64,000 bases of DNA from VXNJ01 sp009840625 (GCA_965207915.1 OZ242304.1:1488001-1552000); one strand, 5' to 3'; shown: positions 1 to 9,373, counted from the first letter of the stretch. The notes: generated by a model not told the origin, from the sequence alone. Made by a program: numbers and translations.

Positions 1-172
1 GGTCGGGATCCTCGCTCTGCAGCAGCAGCAGCTGGGCCACGATCGTATTGGCCAGGGTGTCGTCGACCGGCGAGCCCACGAATATGATCCGATCGCGCAG
101 CAGACGCGAGTAAATGTCCATCCCACGCTCGCCACGCTCGGTGGTCTCGATCACATAGGGAATCAGGGTCAT
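1..172 (-). CDS. clpP: ATP-dependent Clp protease proteolytic subunit (N-terminal part, cut by window edge)
   Basis: The reverse strand from the ATG at 172-170 reads MTLIPYVIETTERGERGMDI and continues through YSRLLRDRIIFVGSPVDD and ANTIVAQLLLLQSEDPD. These are the conserved first 57 or so residues of ClpP, the serine peptidase that forms the double-heptamer chamber used by ClpX or ClpA. The catalytic Ser, His and Asp lie beyond the window edge and cannot be checked. The gene lies directly downstream of tig on the same strand, the common tig-clpP order, with about 80 nt between them. Identity is secure; activity cannot be judged from this fragment. Confidence 0.93.
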   Translation of the reverse strand, partial: MTLIPYVIETTERGERGMDIYSRLLRDRIIFVGSPVDDTLANTIVAQLLLLQSEDPD

Positions 173-251
173 AAGGATTACGGGTCCCCGTAACTTGAAG
201 GGCGCGGCAGGCCCCCGCTGGCCGGCCCGCAGGCCGATCGGGCGCCCCAGA

Positions 252-1649
252 TTATCCGCCCCCGGCGGCCTCCGATTGGTCGGAGTCGGGGTCATCGGCC
301 GGGGCTTCCGACCCTGATTGTTCGCCCTCGGCGCCGAGCGGATCCTGGACGTTGACCTCTTCCAGGAGCTGGTCGAGGACCCTTTCTTGGAGGATCTGCC
401 CGGCCAGGCTTTCGATCCCCATCTGGTTCAGGTAGTGATTGCGCAGCGCTTCCTGTTCGCCCGCGGGGTAGGAAGCGAACATCTCGGTCAGCCGCATTTC
501 AACGTCTTGGGCGCCAACTTCTATCTCCCGGGCGCTGGCGAATTCGCGGATCGTCAGCGAATTGCGGATCATGTCCTCGGCGTCCTCGTGGGCCTGCTGA
601 CGGAAGGATTCGTCGTCCATCCCGCGCTGGGCCAGGAAGGTCTCCAGGGCCATGCCGCGCCGGGTCAGGTCGGCCACCCGCGCCTCCAGGAGCTGATGGG
701 CCTGGTTGCGGACCAGTCGTTCGGCGATCGTGAAATCGGACTTGTCGATCAGGGCCGCCAGGGCCTCGTTCTGCAGTCGTGAACGGTCTTCGCGCTCGCG
801 GTAATCGGTCATCTCCTCGCGCATCTGATCACGCAGTTCTTCGACGCTCTCAACCTCCGAGACCGAGGCCGCGAACTCATCGTTCAGTTCCGGCAGGGTG
901 CGCTCGGTCAACCCGACCAGTTTGACCCGGTATTCGGCGCTTTTGCCGGCCACCGCCGCGATTGGCGAGGAATCGGAATAGGCGAGTTCGAACTCCTTCT
1001 CGTCGCCGATCCGCATGCCCAGGACCTGGTCCGCGAATCCATCGGCAAATCCCGGATTGGACATGCTGACCGCCAGGCCCTCGCGCTCGATCCGGTCTTC
1101 CCCGTCGACACGCTCGCGAAAGTCGAAGCGGGCGATGTCCTCGCCGCCAAGTTCGCGCTCGGAGTCCTCGATGTCGACCATCTCGGCGCGACTGGAGCGG
1201 ATCGCCTCCAACTGCTGGACAATCTCCTCCTCGCCCACCTCGATCGTGCGGCGGCGCAGGCTGATGGTGCGGGCGTTGCCCAAGGTAACCGTCGGAACCA
1301 GCGGGACCGTGCCCGAATAGGTGAACGTGCGCGAGAAATCTAGTTCGCCTTCGCCGGAATCCGGATATTCGAACTCGGGCTGGTCGGCCATCTCCAGGTC
1401 TTGCTCGGCCAGGGCGCGGTCGAAGGTGCGCGGTACCAGGCGTTCGATCGCATCGAGTTTGATCGCCGCTTCTCCGAACAACCGCTCGACCACCCGCGGA
1501 GGCGCCTTGCCGGGTCGGAATCCGGGTATTTTCTGGCGCTGGGCGATGCGACGGGCAGCGTTCTGATACTCGCGCTGCAGGTCCTCGACCGGTATTTCAA
1601 TCGTCAGCTTGGCGGTGCCGTCGCCAATCAATTCGCTGGAAGAGGGCAA
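252..1649 (-). CDS. tig: trigger factor, ribosome-associated chaperone and peptidyl-prolyl isomerase
   Basis: A 465-residue protein of normal trigger-factor length. The N-terminal ribosome-binding domain carries the signature GFRPGKAPPRVVERLFG at about residues 42-58, followed by a central FKBP-like PPIase domain (about 160-250) and a long helical C-terminal substrate-binding domain ending in an acidic, low-complexity tail. It binds near the ribosomal exit tunnel and shields nascent chains. The start is a TTG (1649-1647) preceded by a purine-rich AAGGTGG a few bases upstream; no better ATG is in frame. It precedes clpP on the same strand, a conserved pairing of folding and degradation. Confidence 0.95.
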   Translation of the reverse strand: MPSSSELIGDGTAKLTIEIPVEDLQREYQNAARRIAQRQKIPGFRPGKAPPRVVERLFGEAAIKLDAIERLVPRTFDRALAEQDLEMADQPEFEYPDSGEGELDFSRTFTYSGTVPLVPTVTLGNARTISLRRRTIEVGEEEIVQQLEAIRSSRAEMVDIEDSERELGGEDIARFDFRERVDGEDRIEREGLAVSMSNPGFADGFADQVLGMRIGDEKEFELAYSDSSPIAAVAGKSAEYRVKLVGLTERTLPELNDEFAASVSEVESVEELRDQMREEMTDYREREDRSRLQNEALAALIDKSDFTIAERLVRNQAHQLLEARVADLTRRGMALETFLAQRGMDDESFRQQAHEDAEDMIRNSLTIREFASAREIEVGAQDVEMRLTEMFASYPAGEQEALRNHYLNQMGIESLAGQILQERVLDQLLEEVNVQDPLGAEGEQSGSEAPADDPDSDQSEAAGGG

Positions 1650-1704
1650 GGTTCCACCTTGGGGTAAGTCGGGGTTGAGGCGCCAATGGGCGCTAGCGGT
1701 TACC

Positions 1705-1780
1705 TGGAGCGGAAGACGGGACTCGGACCCGCGACCTTCTCCTTGGCAAGGAGACGCTCTACCAACTGAGCTACTTCCGC
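1705..1780 (-). tRNA. tRNA-Gly (anticodon GCC)
   Basis: The reverse strand folds into a complete cloverleaf. The acceptor GCGGAAG pairs with CTTCCGC, the D-arm is GCTCAGTTGGTAGAGC, the anticodon stem-loop has loop TTGCCAA (anticodon GCC), and the T-arm contains GGTCCGAGTCC. The discriminator is U and the CCA end is encoded (1707-1705). The 5' end is at 1780. Confidence 0.95.
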
Positions 1781-1863
1781 GCTCTTCTGGAGACGAAACA
1801 AAGTCTATATAAAGTTTCCGGACCCGGCCGGGCGCGCGGGCCGGTCGGACCGGTCGGCGGATA

Positions 1864-2349
1864 ATGTTGGCGGTGCGCCTAAATCATGTGGAAGTAAGGG
1901 ACGCGGCGAGGATGAGGACAGCCTATCTGGTGCTTGGTGCGGTGCTGCTCGTAACCGCGGCGGCGGCCTGGGTTCTCTGGGTCATCACCCCGCTGATTCA
2001 CGACGGATCGGACAGCTACCCGTACTGGGAAGTGCTCAACTACTTCATGGCGTTTTCGGTGCTGGTGGCCCTGCTGGTGAACGCGGCCGGCAAGCGCGCC
2101 TACGACCGCGCCTACGACCGCGCCAACTCCGCCGACGGACCCATTACCCGGCGCTGGTTGACTGTTAACGTCTTGTTCTTTGCTTCGCTGGTATTGGCGG
2201 CCTGGTTTTACTGGAACTGGTTCTTCTACTTCTTTCCGGAGAGCGAACCCGGCGCCGCCGACATCCACCTGGAAATGTGGACTCTTATCAATCCGCTCTT
2301 CTATCTCACCTGCGGCGTGACCGGTTTCCGGATGCTCAGACGTGCTTGA
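1864..2349 (+). CDS. small integral membrane protein of unknown function
   Basis: Not assigned to a family. The 161-residue frame shows four hydrophobic segments: a first just after MRTAYLVLGAVLLV, a second around YFMAFSVLVALLVNA, a third around VNVLFFASLVLAAWFYW and a fourth near the C-terminus (INPLFYLTCGVTGF). A short repeat, AYDRAYDRA, lies in the loop after the second segment. The ATG at 1912 (residue 17) places the start directly before the first membrane segment and may be the true start. It sits alone between tRNA-Gly and the formate-THF ligase. It is likely a real membrane protein, but its role is unknown. Confidence 0.6.
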   Translation: MLAVRLNHVEVRDAARMRTAYLVLGAVLLVTAAAAWVLWVITPLIHDGSDSYPYWEVLNYFMAFSVLVALLVNAAGKRAYDRAYDRANSADGPITRRWLTVNVLFFASLVLAAWFYWNWFFYFFPESEPGAADIHLEMWTLINPLFYLTCGVTGFRMLRRA

Positions 2350-2435
2350 ATTGCCCCGGTTGATCCGCGCGAGGCGCGGACCGCCAGTCGGGGCCTGCAG
2401 GCGCCCCTAACCGCGACCGGATCGAAGGCCGCGAA

Positions 2436-4055
2436 TTGCGCCCCATTCTTGAAATTGCCGATGAGCTCGGCATTGAGCAAGGGCACCTGATCCCGTACGG
2501 GAATTCGAAGGCCAAGGTTTCGCTAGAGGCGATTCGCGATCGACCCGCCGGCAAATTGATCGTCGTCACCGGGATGACCCCCACGCCGGCCGGGGAGGGC
2601 AAGACGACCACCTCGGTGGCGATCGCCCAGGGTATGGGGCGGCTAGGACTAAAGTCCGCCGTCACGCTGCGGCAGCCGTCACTGGGTCCGATCTTCGGAC
2701 TCAAGGGTGGCGGGGCCGGCGGGGGTCGCGCTCGGGTCGTTCCCGAGGACGAAATAAACGTCCACTTCACCGGCGACGGGCATGCTGTGTCCTCGGCCCA
2801 CAACCTCCTGGCGGCGTTGACCGAGAACGCGATCCAGCGCGGCCAGATTCCGGGAGCTCGGACGAGCGGGATCAGCTGGCGGAGGGTTCTGGACGTCCAG
2901 GACCGCGCGCTGCGCAATATCACCACCGGGCTGGGCGGTGCGGGCAATGCCCCGCTGCGCGAAACCGGATTCGATATCGTGCCGGCTTCCGAGATCATGG
3001 CCGTTCTGGCACTGGCAACCGACTTCGACGACCTGCGTCGCCGGCTCGCGCAGGTCACCGTGGCAGTCGGCCAGCGTCGCGAAGCGGTTACCGCCGGCGA
3101 CGTGGGTGCGGTCGGTTCGTTGATGGCGCTGCTGCGACATGCCCTGTTGCCGAACCTGGTCCAGACGACCGAGGGCCAGCCCGCGTTCGTCCACACCGGC
3201 CCCTTTGGCAACATCGCCCACGGATGCAGCTCGGTCGTCGCCGATCGATTGGCGCTCGGCTACACCGATTTCGTGCTGACCGAGGCCGGATTCGGCGCCG
3301 ATCTTGGCTTCGAGAAATTCATGGATATCAAATGCCGCGGCGGCGGACTTGATCCGAGCGCGGCGGTCGTGGTGGCCACGGTTCGGGCCTTGCGGCACCA
3401 CGGCGGCGCCACCCGCGACCGGCTCGCCGAACCGGACGTGCAGGCGGTTGAGGCGGGAACGGCCAATCTGGCCCACATGATCGGGATCGTGCGCGGGTTC
3501 GGATTGCCGGCGGTCGTGGCGATCAATCGCTTCGAATCAGACACCGATGCCGAGATCGCCGCGGCACGCGCGGCGGCGCTGGCGGCTGGTGCCAGCGCGG
3601 CGGTCGAATCCACCGGCTTCGAACAGGGCGGCGCCGGCTCGGCCGACCTCGGGGCTGCGGTTGCCGAGGCGGCCGCCGGACCGCCGCCGCCCGTGACCTA
3701 TCCCTATCGCCTCGCGGATCCAATCGCGGAAAAAGTCAAATCGCTGGCCACCAAGCTCTACGGCGCGGCCGACGTCCACTGGAGCCCGAGCGCGTCGCGT
3801 CAGCGGCGGCGATTCGAAAGGCAGGGTCTGTCCGATCTCCCGATCTGCATGGCCAAGACACCGATGTCGCTTTCACACGACCCGCGCCGCCGCAACCGCC
3901 CCTGCGGGTACACGTTCGAAGTCGTCGACTGCCGCGCTTCCACCGGCGCCGGATTCATCTATCCCATTGCCAGTTCGATCCTGACCATGCCCGGTCTGCC
4001 CAAGAGTCCGCGGTCGCTTGACCTGGACGAGCAGGGGAACATCCTCGGGTTCTAA
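2436..4055 (+). CDS. fhs: formate--tetrahydrofolate ligase
   Basis: A 539-residue protein, close to the usual 555. It catalyses ATP-dependent formylation of tetrahydrofolate to 10-formyl-THF, the formate entry step of one-carbon metabolism and of the methyl branch of the Wood-Ljungdahl pathway. The P-loop is visible as TPAGEGKTTTSVA near residues 50-62, followed by family stretches such as LRQPSLGPIFGLKGG, NVHFTGDGHAV and FVHTGPFGNIAHG. The C-terminus keeps MAKTPMSLSHDP and the final GF. The start is a TTG, since no ATG exists between the upstream stop and the conserved RPILEIADELGI. It runs convergently toward the AlkD gene with 17 nt between the stops. The cytosolic role is well established for the family. 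Confidence 0.95.
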   Translation: MRPILEIADELGIEQGHLIPYGNSKAKVSLEAIRDRPAGKLIVVTGMTPTPAGEGKTTTSVAIAQGMGRLGLKSAVTLRQPSLGPIFGLKGGGAGGGRARVVPEDEINVHFTGDGHAVSSAHNLLAALTENAIQRGQIPGARTSGISWRRVLDVQDRALRNITTGLGGAGNAPLRETGFDIVPASEIMAVLALATDFDDLRRRLAQVTVAVGQRREAVTAGDVGAVGSLMALLRHALLPNLVQTTEGQPAFVHTGPFGNIAHGCSSVVADRLALGYTDFVLTEAGFGADLGFEKFMDIKCRGGGLDPSAAVVVATVRALRHHGGATRDRLAEPDVQAVEAGTANLAHMIGIVRGFGLPAVVAINRFESDTDAEIAAARAAALAAGASAAVESTGFEQGGAGSADLGAAVAEAAAGPPPPVTYPYRLADPIAEKVKSLATKLYGAADVHWSPSASRQRRRFERQGLSDLPICMAKTPMSLSHDPRRRNRPCGYTFEVVDCRASTGAGFIYPIASSILTMPGLPKSPRSLDLDEQGNILGF

Positions 4056-4072
4056 GGCCCGCCGGGCCCGGC

Positions 4073-4783
4073 TCAGGCTTGGTTGGATTGGCGGATCTTG
4101 GCAGCGTTCTTTAGCGCTTCGCGGCGCGAAAGCGGGCTGATCTCGTCCGAATTGCGCGCAATGAACGACTCCACCACCGCCAGGTCAGTCCAGGCCAGGG
4201 AGCGAAGCGCCCAGCCGATGCCTTTGCGAATGAAGAAATCGGGGTCGGCCAGATTGCTTTCAATGCAGTCGAAGAGGAGACGGATGTCGGTCTCCTGCTT
4301 GCGGCCCAGCTGGCAGATGATCGAGGACCGACGCTTCCATTTGTCCGGATCCAGACTCCAGGCCCGCATTTCCCGGGACATTTCGGCGGGGTGTTTCTCC
4401 AGTAGTTCGCGAAGCCGGTGCGAGGCGATATCGTCGACGTAGTCCCACCATGCTCCGGTGACCACCAGTTCCTCCAACAGCGGCAGGGTGTCCAGGCTCC
4501 GGAAGGAACTGTACTTCCGGGCACCCAATAGCGCCAGCGCGGCGTATCGCTCCTCGCGGTATTCGGCTTTCCTCCAGAGTTCCAACACCGACTCTCGCCA
4601 GGCGCGTTTGTCTTCGATTGGATGAGCCTGGAATACGTCTCTGCACAATCGGCGCCGCAACGGGGTCTGGATGCCCCGGTAGGGCATTTCCGACTTCATG
4701 TAGCGCCGCATTCCGGCGGCTTTATCCGGGTTGGCGTTATCGGCCAGAACCCGGCGGATTTGGGTCACTAGGGGGTTTGGCAT
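4073..4783 (-). CDS. AlkD-type DNA alkylation repair glycosylase
   Basis: A 236-residue all-helical protein starting at the ATG of MPNPLVTQIRRVLADN. It resembles the HEAT-like-repeat AlkD/AlkC family, which removes N3- and N7-alkyl purines without base flipping. The family signature region is GAWWDYVDDIASHRLRELL near residues 115-133. Downstream are the DPDKWKRRSSI and FIRKGIGWALRSLAW motifs that line the DNA groove in known members. A longer frame runs upstream to 5116 but lies antisense to coxM and is not coding. The gene follows coxM by about 95 nt and may be read from the same transcript, though the functions are unrelated. Confidence 0.88.
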   Translation of the reverse strand: MPNPLVTQIRRVLADNANPDKAAGMRRYMKSEMPYRGIQTPLRRRLCRDVFQAHPIEDKRAWRESVLELWRKAEYREERYAALALLGARKYSSFRSLDTLPLLEELVVTGAWWDYVDDIASHRLRELLEKHPAEMSREMRAWSLDPDKWKRRSSIICQLGRKQETDIRLLFDCIESNLADPDFFIRKGIGWALRSLAWTDLAVVESFIARNSDEISPLSRREALKNAAKIRQSNQA

Positions 4784-4878
4784 ACCGATCGGACCAGCTG
4801 CGCCGCGACCGCCGCCAAGGCGGGCGGATGGCAAGCCCCGCGCCGCCTTTGGCGACGCGGGTTTAGGCCGCTGCCGGA

Positions 4879-5730
4879 TTAATCCCTGGTCGCGGCCGCC
4901 TCGATTGCCCGGCGCGCAATGACCTCCACCATGGCCCGGCGGTACTCTTCGCTGCCGTGCAGGTCGGCATTTACGAACTCGAGTCCGTCGCCGGCGCCGG
5001 AGGCGGCCGCAGCCGCCCCGGAGGGAAGCTCGGCACCGCTTAATGCGCCCTCTACCGCGCTGAGGTGCTGGGCGTGACTGGACGCCCCGGTTACGGCAAC
5101 GCTGGCCGACCGGCAAACGCCGCCGGCAAGATCCAGCGCCGCCGCCACGCCGACAAGTGCGAAACGCGAAGCGCGCTGCTCCAGCTTGGCGTAGGCGGCC
5201 GAACGCCGACCGTTGAACCGCACCCCGGTGATGATCTCGTCCTCGCCGAGGTCAACGGTGAGGATGTCCTGGAAGAAATCCGCCGCCGCCACGCTCCGCC
5301 CGCCACCGGGGCCCTGCAGATCGATCTGGGCGTTTAAGGCCACCAGCACGGCCGGCAGGTCGGCGCCCGGATCGGCGTGGGCAAGGCTTCCCCCGATGGT
5401 GCCGCGATTGCGTACCTGCGGATCGCCGATTTCGGCGGCGGTTTCGGCCACGATCGGAGCATAGGAACGCAACAGGTCAGAAGCGGCCAGTTCGGCGTGG
5501 GTTGTTCCCGCGCCGATCGTGATCTCCTCCCCGTCGCAGGAGATACCCTGCAACTCGGCGATCCCGCCGATGTCGATCAGCAGGCCCGGTTCGGCCAGGC
5601 GCTGCTTCATGATCGGGATCAGACTGTGCCCGCCGGCCAGCAACTTGGCCTCGTCGCCACCTTCACTCAGCAGCGCTAGGGCTTCCTCGACGCTGCCGAC
5701 GCGGGTGTAGTCAAACGAAGTTGGAATCAC
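4879..5730 (-). CDS. coxM: FAD-binding medium subunit of a molybdenum hydroxylase (CoxM-like)
   Basis: This is the FAD-binding subunit of a CO dehydrogenase/xanthine oxidase-type enzyme. It passes electrons from the iron-sulfur subunit to the acceptor. The N-terminus TSFDYTRVGSVEEALALLSEG leads to the FAD pyrophosphate motif AGGHSLIPIMK, and the second FAD motif IGGSLAHADPGADLPA follows; the C-terminal CO_deh_flav domain is complete. The preferred start is the GTG at 5730, whose GTGA overlaps the TGA of the upstream coxL, giving 283 residues and translational coupling. An ATG at 5763 would overlap coxL by 37 nt and is less likely. Confidence 0.9.
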   Translation of the reverse strand: MIPTSFDYTRVGSVEEALALLSEGGDEAKLLAGGHSLIPIMKQRLAEPGLLIDIGGIAELQGISCDGEEITIGAGTTHAELAASDLLRSYAPIVAETAAEIGDPQVRNRGTIGGSLAHADPGADLPAVLVALNAQIDLQGPGGGRSVAAADFFQDILTVDLGEDEIITGVRFNGRRSAAYAKLEQRASRFALVGVAAALDLAGGVCRSASVAVTGASSHAQHLSAVEGALSGAELPSGAAAAASGAGDGLEFVNADLHGSEEYRRAMVEVIARRAIEAAATRD

Positions 5731-8117
5731 TGTTGGCCTCCGTTTTGCTGAATGAGACGCCACAGGCGCTCGGGCCGCAGCGGCATGTCGATGTGCCTGA
5801 TGCCGAATGGCGCCAGGGCGTCCACCGCCGCGTTGATTACGCAGGGCGATACGCCGATGGTGCCCGCTTCACCGACGCCTTTAGCCCCGAGCGGATTGAC
5901 CGGAGTCGGGGTGACGGTGCGTTCGAGTTCGAAATGCGGCAGGTCGGCCGCGCGCGGCATTACGTAGTCCATGAAACTGGCCGTCAGCGGCTGTCCGTCC
6001 TGGTCGAACACGACCTCTTCGAACATCGCCTGGCCGATTCCCTGCGCCAGTCCGCCGTGCACCTGGCCTTCGACGATCAGAGGATTGATCACGTTGCCGC
6101 AGTCATCGACCGCCACCAGCTTCAACAGCTCGGGTTCGCCGGTTTCGCGATCGATCTCAATCATCGAGATGTGGCACCCGAACGGGTAGGTGTTGTTCTC
6201 GGGCTCGAAGAACGCCTCTTCGGAAAGCCCGGGTTCCAGTCCCGGCGGCAGCGGTACCGGAATGTAGGCAAAGTCGGCCACTTCGGCAAACGTTTTGCTC
6301 ACTTCCGGACGACCGATCGCCTGGATCCGCCCGTCGACGAATTCAAGGTCCTCGGCCGTGACTTCGTGATCGGACAGCAACGCGGCCGCGAACTGCTTCA
6401 TCTTTTCGCTGGTCTTGCCGGCGGCGAGATTGAGAGCGGCCCCGCCGACCGCTTGCGAGCGGCTGCCGAAGGTCCCGATCCCCTGCTTTACGACGCCGGT
6501 GTCTCCATGCAGGATGGTGATGTCCTCGATCGGCACCGAGAAATGGTCCGCCAGCATCTGCGCGAACGTGGTCTCGTTGCCCTGGCCATGCGGCGAGGAC
6601 CCGGTGGTAGCGGTGATCTTGCCGCCCCGCTCGATGGTCACCCCCGAGTGTTCCCAGCCTCCGACCGGAACGGTCGATGAGGGACCCAGGCCGCAGACTT
6701 CGACGTAGAAGGACATCCCCACGCCCACAATCCGGCCCTCGGCGCGGGCGCGGTCGCGTTCGGCCAGCAATCCCTGCCAGTCGGCCACTTCCAGCGCCTT
6801 GTCCAGGGTGGCGACGTAGTTGCCGGAGTCGTAGACCAGGCCGGTCACGGTCGGGTAAGGGAACTCCGCCGCCGGCATGAAGTTCATGCGCCGCAGCTCG
6901 GCCGGATCGATGTCCAGCTCGCGGGCCAGCATGTCGACGATCCGCTCCAGGAAGTAGAGCGCCTCGGGACGTCCGGCGCCGCGGTAGGCGTCGGTCGGAG
7001 TCTTGTTGGTGTAGACCTCGGTCAGCCCGTGGCGGACGACTCCGATCTTGTAAACCCCGTTCATCATCAAGCCGGTAAGGGTCGGGATGATCGCCGTCAG
7101 CAGGACCTGGTAGGCGCCGATGTCAGCCAGCAGGTTGGCGCGAACGGCCAGGATCTTGCCGTCCGACTTGGCCGCTATCTCGATGTCGCCGAGCAGGTCA
7201 CGGCCGTGGGTCGTGGCCAGAAACGCCTCGGTCCGGTCCTCGATCCACTTGACCGGGGCACCGGTCATCTTGGAGACCGCGGCGGCGGTGTATTCCTCGC
7301 CGTAGATGTTGATCTTGCAGCCGAATCCCCCGCCCACTTCGGGAGCTATCGCCCGGACCTGGTGCTCGCCCATGCCGAGCATCCCGGCCACCAGGGTCCG
7401 CAGGATGTGCGGGTTCTGGGTGGCGCTCCAGACGGTGATGTAGTCGCGGCCCGGCTCGTAGTGGGCCACGACCCCGCGGGGTTCCATCGCATTGGGGGCC
7501 AGGCGCTGGTTGAGCATGCGCTGCCTTATCACCACGTCGGCCTCGGCAAACGCGGCGTCGACTTCGCTGTCGTCCTCGGGTTGGGCGGTTTCGGCGTTCA
7601 CGCCGGTGCCGCCGTAGACCCCGTCGACCGCGACATTGCGATCGAATTCGTCGTGGATAAGGGTCGTTCCCTCGGTCATCGCCGCTTCGGGATCGACGAC
7701 CGCAGGGAGTTCCTCGTAGTCGACCGAGATCGCATCCGCGGCGTCGCGGGCCAGGTAGCGGTCTTCGGCCACGACCACGGCCACCGGCTCGCCGACGTAG
7801 CGCACCCGGTCGGTGGCGATTGAATGGTGGTCGGGCGCCGGGAAGGGGGTCCCGATCGGCATTGGCCCCAGGCTCTCGGCCAGCTGCGCGCCGGTGAGCA
7901 CCAGTTCGACGCCTTCCATCGCCTCGGCGGCGCTGGTGTCGATGCTGCGGATGTTGCCGTGGGCTATGTCTGAGCGCTTGAGGGCCATGTAGAGCATGCC
8001 CGGGAGCTTTACGTCGTCGACGTAGGTTGCAAGGCCCTGGATCAGACGCGGGTCCTCGCGCCGCCGGACGCGCTCGCCGATGAGTTTGGGCAGTACTGGT
8101 CCAACTTGGGTACTCAT
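5727..8117 (-). CDS. coxL: molybdopterin large subunit of a CO dehydrogenase-like hydroxylase, copy 1 (form II type)
   Basis: A 796-residue molybdenum-cofactor subunit of the xanthine oxidase family, starting MSTQVGPVLPKLIGERV. The active-site loop reads PTDAYRGAGRPE. This AYRGAGR motif marks the form II (BMS) group rather than the AYXCSFR loop of proven CO dehydrogenases, so the substrate may not be CO. Further cofactor motifs are GGGFGCK and VGEAGTIG near the C-terminus. Its ATG overlaps the coxS stop by 4 nt (ATGA) and its stop overlaps coxM by 4 nt, giving a tightly coupled S-L-M operon. A 320-nt stretch (5962-6281) is almost identical to copy 2. A longer frame to 8291 is an artefact of the coxS overlap. 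Confidence 0.92.
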   Translation of the reverse strand: MSTQVGPVLPKLIGERVRRREDPRLIQGLATYVDDVKLPGMLYMALKRSDIAHGNIRSIDTSAAEAMEGVELVLTGAQLAESLGPMPIGTPFPAPDHHSIATDRVRYVGEPVAVVVAEDRYLARDAADAISVDYEELPAVVDPEAAMTEGTTLIHDEFDRNVAVDGVYGGTGVNAETAQPEDDSEVDAAFAEADVVIRQRMLNQRLAPNAMEPRGVVAHYEPGRDYITVWSATQNPHILRTLVAGMLGMGEHQVRAIAPEVGGGFGCKINIYGEEYTAAAVSKMTGAPVKWIEDRTEAFLATTHGRDLLGDIEIAAKSDGKILAVRANLLADIGAYQVLLTAIIPTLTGLMMNGVYKIGVVRHGLTEVYTNKTPTDAYRGAGRPEALYFLERIVDMLARELDIDPAELRRMNFMPAAEFPYPTVTGLVYDSGNYVATLDKALEVADWQGLLAERDRARAEGRIVGVGMSFYVEVCGLGPSSTVPVGGWEHSGVTIERGGKITATTGSSPHGQGNETTFAQMLADHFSVPIEDITILHGDTGVVKQGIGTFGSRSQAVGGAALNLAAGKTSEKMKQFAAALLSDHEVTAEDLEFVDGRIQAIGRPEVSKTFAEVADFAYIPVPLPPGLEPGLSEEAFFEPENNTYPFGCHISMIEIDRETGEPELLKLVAVDDCGNVINPLIVEGQVHGGLAQGIGQAMFEEVVFDQDGQPLTASFMDYVMPRAADLPHFELERTVTPTPVNPLGAKGVGEAGTIGVSPCVINAAVDALAPFGIRHIDMPLRPERLWRLIQQNGGQQ

Positions 8118-8593
8118 TGCTGCGCCATCCTTTCGGCCGCGGCCCGGATCGAATTGACGATGTGCTGGTAGCCGGTGCAGCGGCAAAGATTGCCGGAGAT
8201 CCCGGCCCGGATCTCGGCATCGCTGGGGTCCGGGTTGTTCTGCAGGAGGTCGAGCGCGGAGATGATCATGCCCGGCGTGCAGTAGCCGCATTGCAGGCCG
8301 TGCTCTTCCCAGAATCCTTCCTGCAGCGGGTGCAGTTCACCGTTCTGGGCCAGTCCCTCGATGGTGGTCACCTCGGCGCCGTCGGCCTGCACGGCAAAGG
8401 TCGTGCAGGATTTGACGCTTTTGCCGTCGACCAGGACCGTGCAGGCACCGCACTGGCTTGTGTCGCAACCGACGTGGGTGCCGGTCAGGTTCAGATCTTC
8501 ACGCAGGAAATGCGCCAGCAGCAGCCGTGGCTCGACCACGGCCCGCCGCCGCCGCCCGTTCACCTGGACGGTTATTGGTACCGGATCCGACAT
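8114..8593 (-). CDS. coxS: [2Fe-2S] small subunit of the molybdenum hydroxylase (CoxS-like)
   Basis: A 159-residue iron-sulfur subunit. The N-terminal plant-ferredoxin-type cluster is bound by Cys43, 48, 51 and 63 (GCDTSQCGACTVL and the later Cys). The C-terminal helical domain holds the second cluster, ligated by Cys102, 105, 137 and 139 (QCGYCTPGM and NLCRCTGY). It relays electrons from the molybdenum site to the FAD subunit. The ATG at 8593 is preceded by a strong GGAGGT ribosome-binding site. The gene ends in a 4-nt overlap with coxL copy 1. Confidence 0.95.
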   Translation of the reverse strand: MSDPVPITVQVNGRRRRAVVEPRLLLAHFLREDLNLTGTHVGCDTSQCGACTVLVDGKSVKSCTTFAVQADGAEVTTIEGLAQNGELHPLQEGFWEEHGLQCGYCTPGMIISALDLLQNNPDPSDAEIRAGISGNLCRCTGYQHIVNSIRAAAERMAQQ

Positions 8594-8624
8594 TGCGACC
8601 TCCTTGTCGCCGGGTCAGAGCCGC

Positions 8625-9071
8625 CTAGGCGGCGCTTTTCTCAATTCGTTGTTCGATGGCCCTGCAGAATTGACCGATCAGGAGCCGGGCGGCTCCGCCC
8701 ATCAGCCGGTTGCCGAGGCGGGCGATCGTGCCCCTGGCCCGGACCTCGGCCTGATAGTGCATGACCGTCTGATTGCCGGCTTCCTCCAGCCGCACCCGCG
8801 CGTCGGCGGTCCCGCCGCCGGGTCGGCCCGAGCCTTCGATGCGGAGACGGAAGGACTCCTCGGGAACCCGTTCGGAGACCTCTACCCGTCCCTGGTAAGT
8901 GCCGCGGACGGCGGCGATCCCCACGCGCATGCTGGACTCGTAAGTGTCGGGTCCGACTTCATCGAAGCTCTGCACGCCGGGCAGCGTGGCGGCCAGGACC
9001 TCGGGATCCAGGAGCATCTGGTACAGCAAAGGGCGCGGTCCGGCAAACTGGTGCTCGCCGCTGATCTGCAC
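8625..9071 (-). CDS. coxG: CoxG-family SRPBCC protein
   Basis: A 148-residue member of the CoxG/polyketide cyclase-like (SRPBCC) family, which accompanies cox clusters and has been linked to membrane anchoring or lipid/quinone binding of the enzyme. The sequence starts QISGEHQFAGPRPLLYQMLLD and keeps the family core LPGVQSFDEVG and GTIARLGNRLMGGAARLLIGQF. The chosen start is the GTG at 9071, with AGGAGG at 9086-9081 giving normal spacing; a frame start at 9098 would place that site inside the gene. It lies 31 nt upstream of coxS on the same strand, so co-transcription is likely. Confidence 0.85.
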   Translation of the reverse strand: MQISGEHQFAGPRPLLYQMLLDPEVLAATLPGVQSFDEVGPDTYESSMRVGIAAVRGTYQGRVEVSERVPEESFRLRIEGSGRPGGGTADARVRLEEAGNQTVMHYQAEVRARGTIARLGNRLMGGAARLLIGQFCRAIEQRIEKSAA

Positions 9072-9128
9072 CGCCAAACCCCTCCTCCCGGCACCCACCG
9101 CCGAGCAACTTCCAATAAACCCGCGTAG

Positions 9129-9373
9129 GCCAGATTAGGCCGGCCGACCCGGGAGCCGAAATCCCGTCTCAACCGGCCCGAAGTAGCCCGGGTTCCCGGT
9201 TGGGCGCCCCGATTCTAAAGGTGGCCGCTGACCCCTTATGCCCGCTCGAACAGGGCCGGTTCGGGCGATGTTCCGACCGGGCTCAGCGGTCCTCGTCGAC
9301 GGATGGCCAAAACGTGCGGTTGACCCAATTTGCGGGTCGCCGCGTCCGCGACGGCCATCGGTCGCGGCCGATG
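9129..9373. other. intergenic spacer between coxL copy 2 and coxG
   Basis: About 245-300 nt with no convincing reading frame on either strand. No clear terminator or promoter was seen. It could hold a separate promoter for coxG-S-L-M. Confidence 0.4.

Noticed and set aside
4784..5116. N-terminal extension of the AlkD gene
   Set aside because: The extra 111 codons are antisense to coxM, very Arg/Gly-rich and not part of the family.
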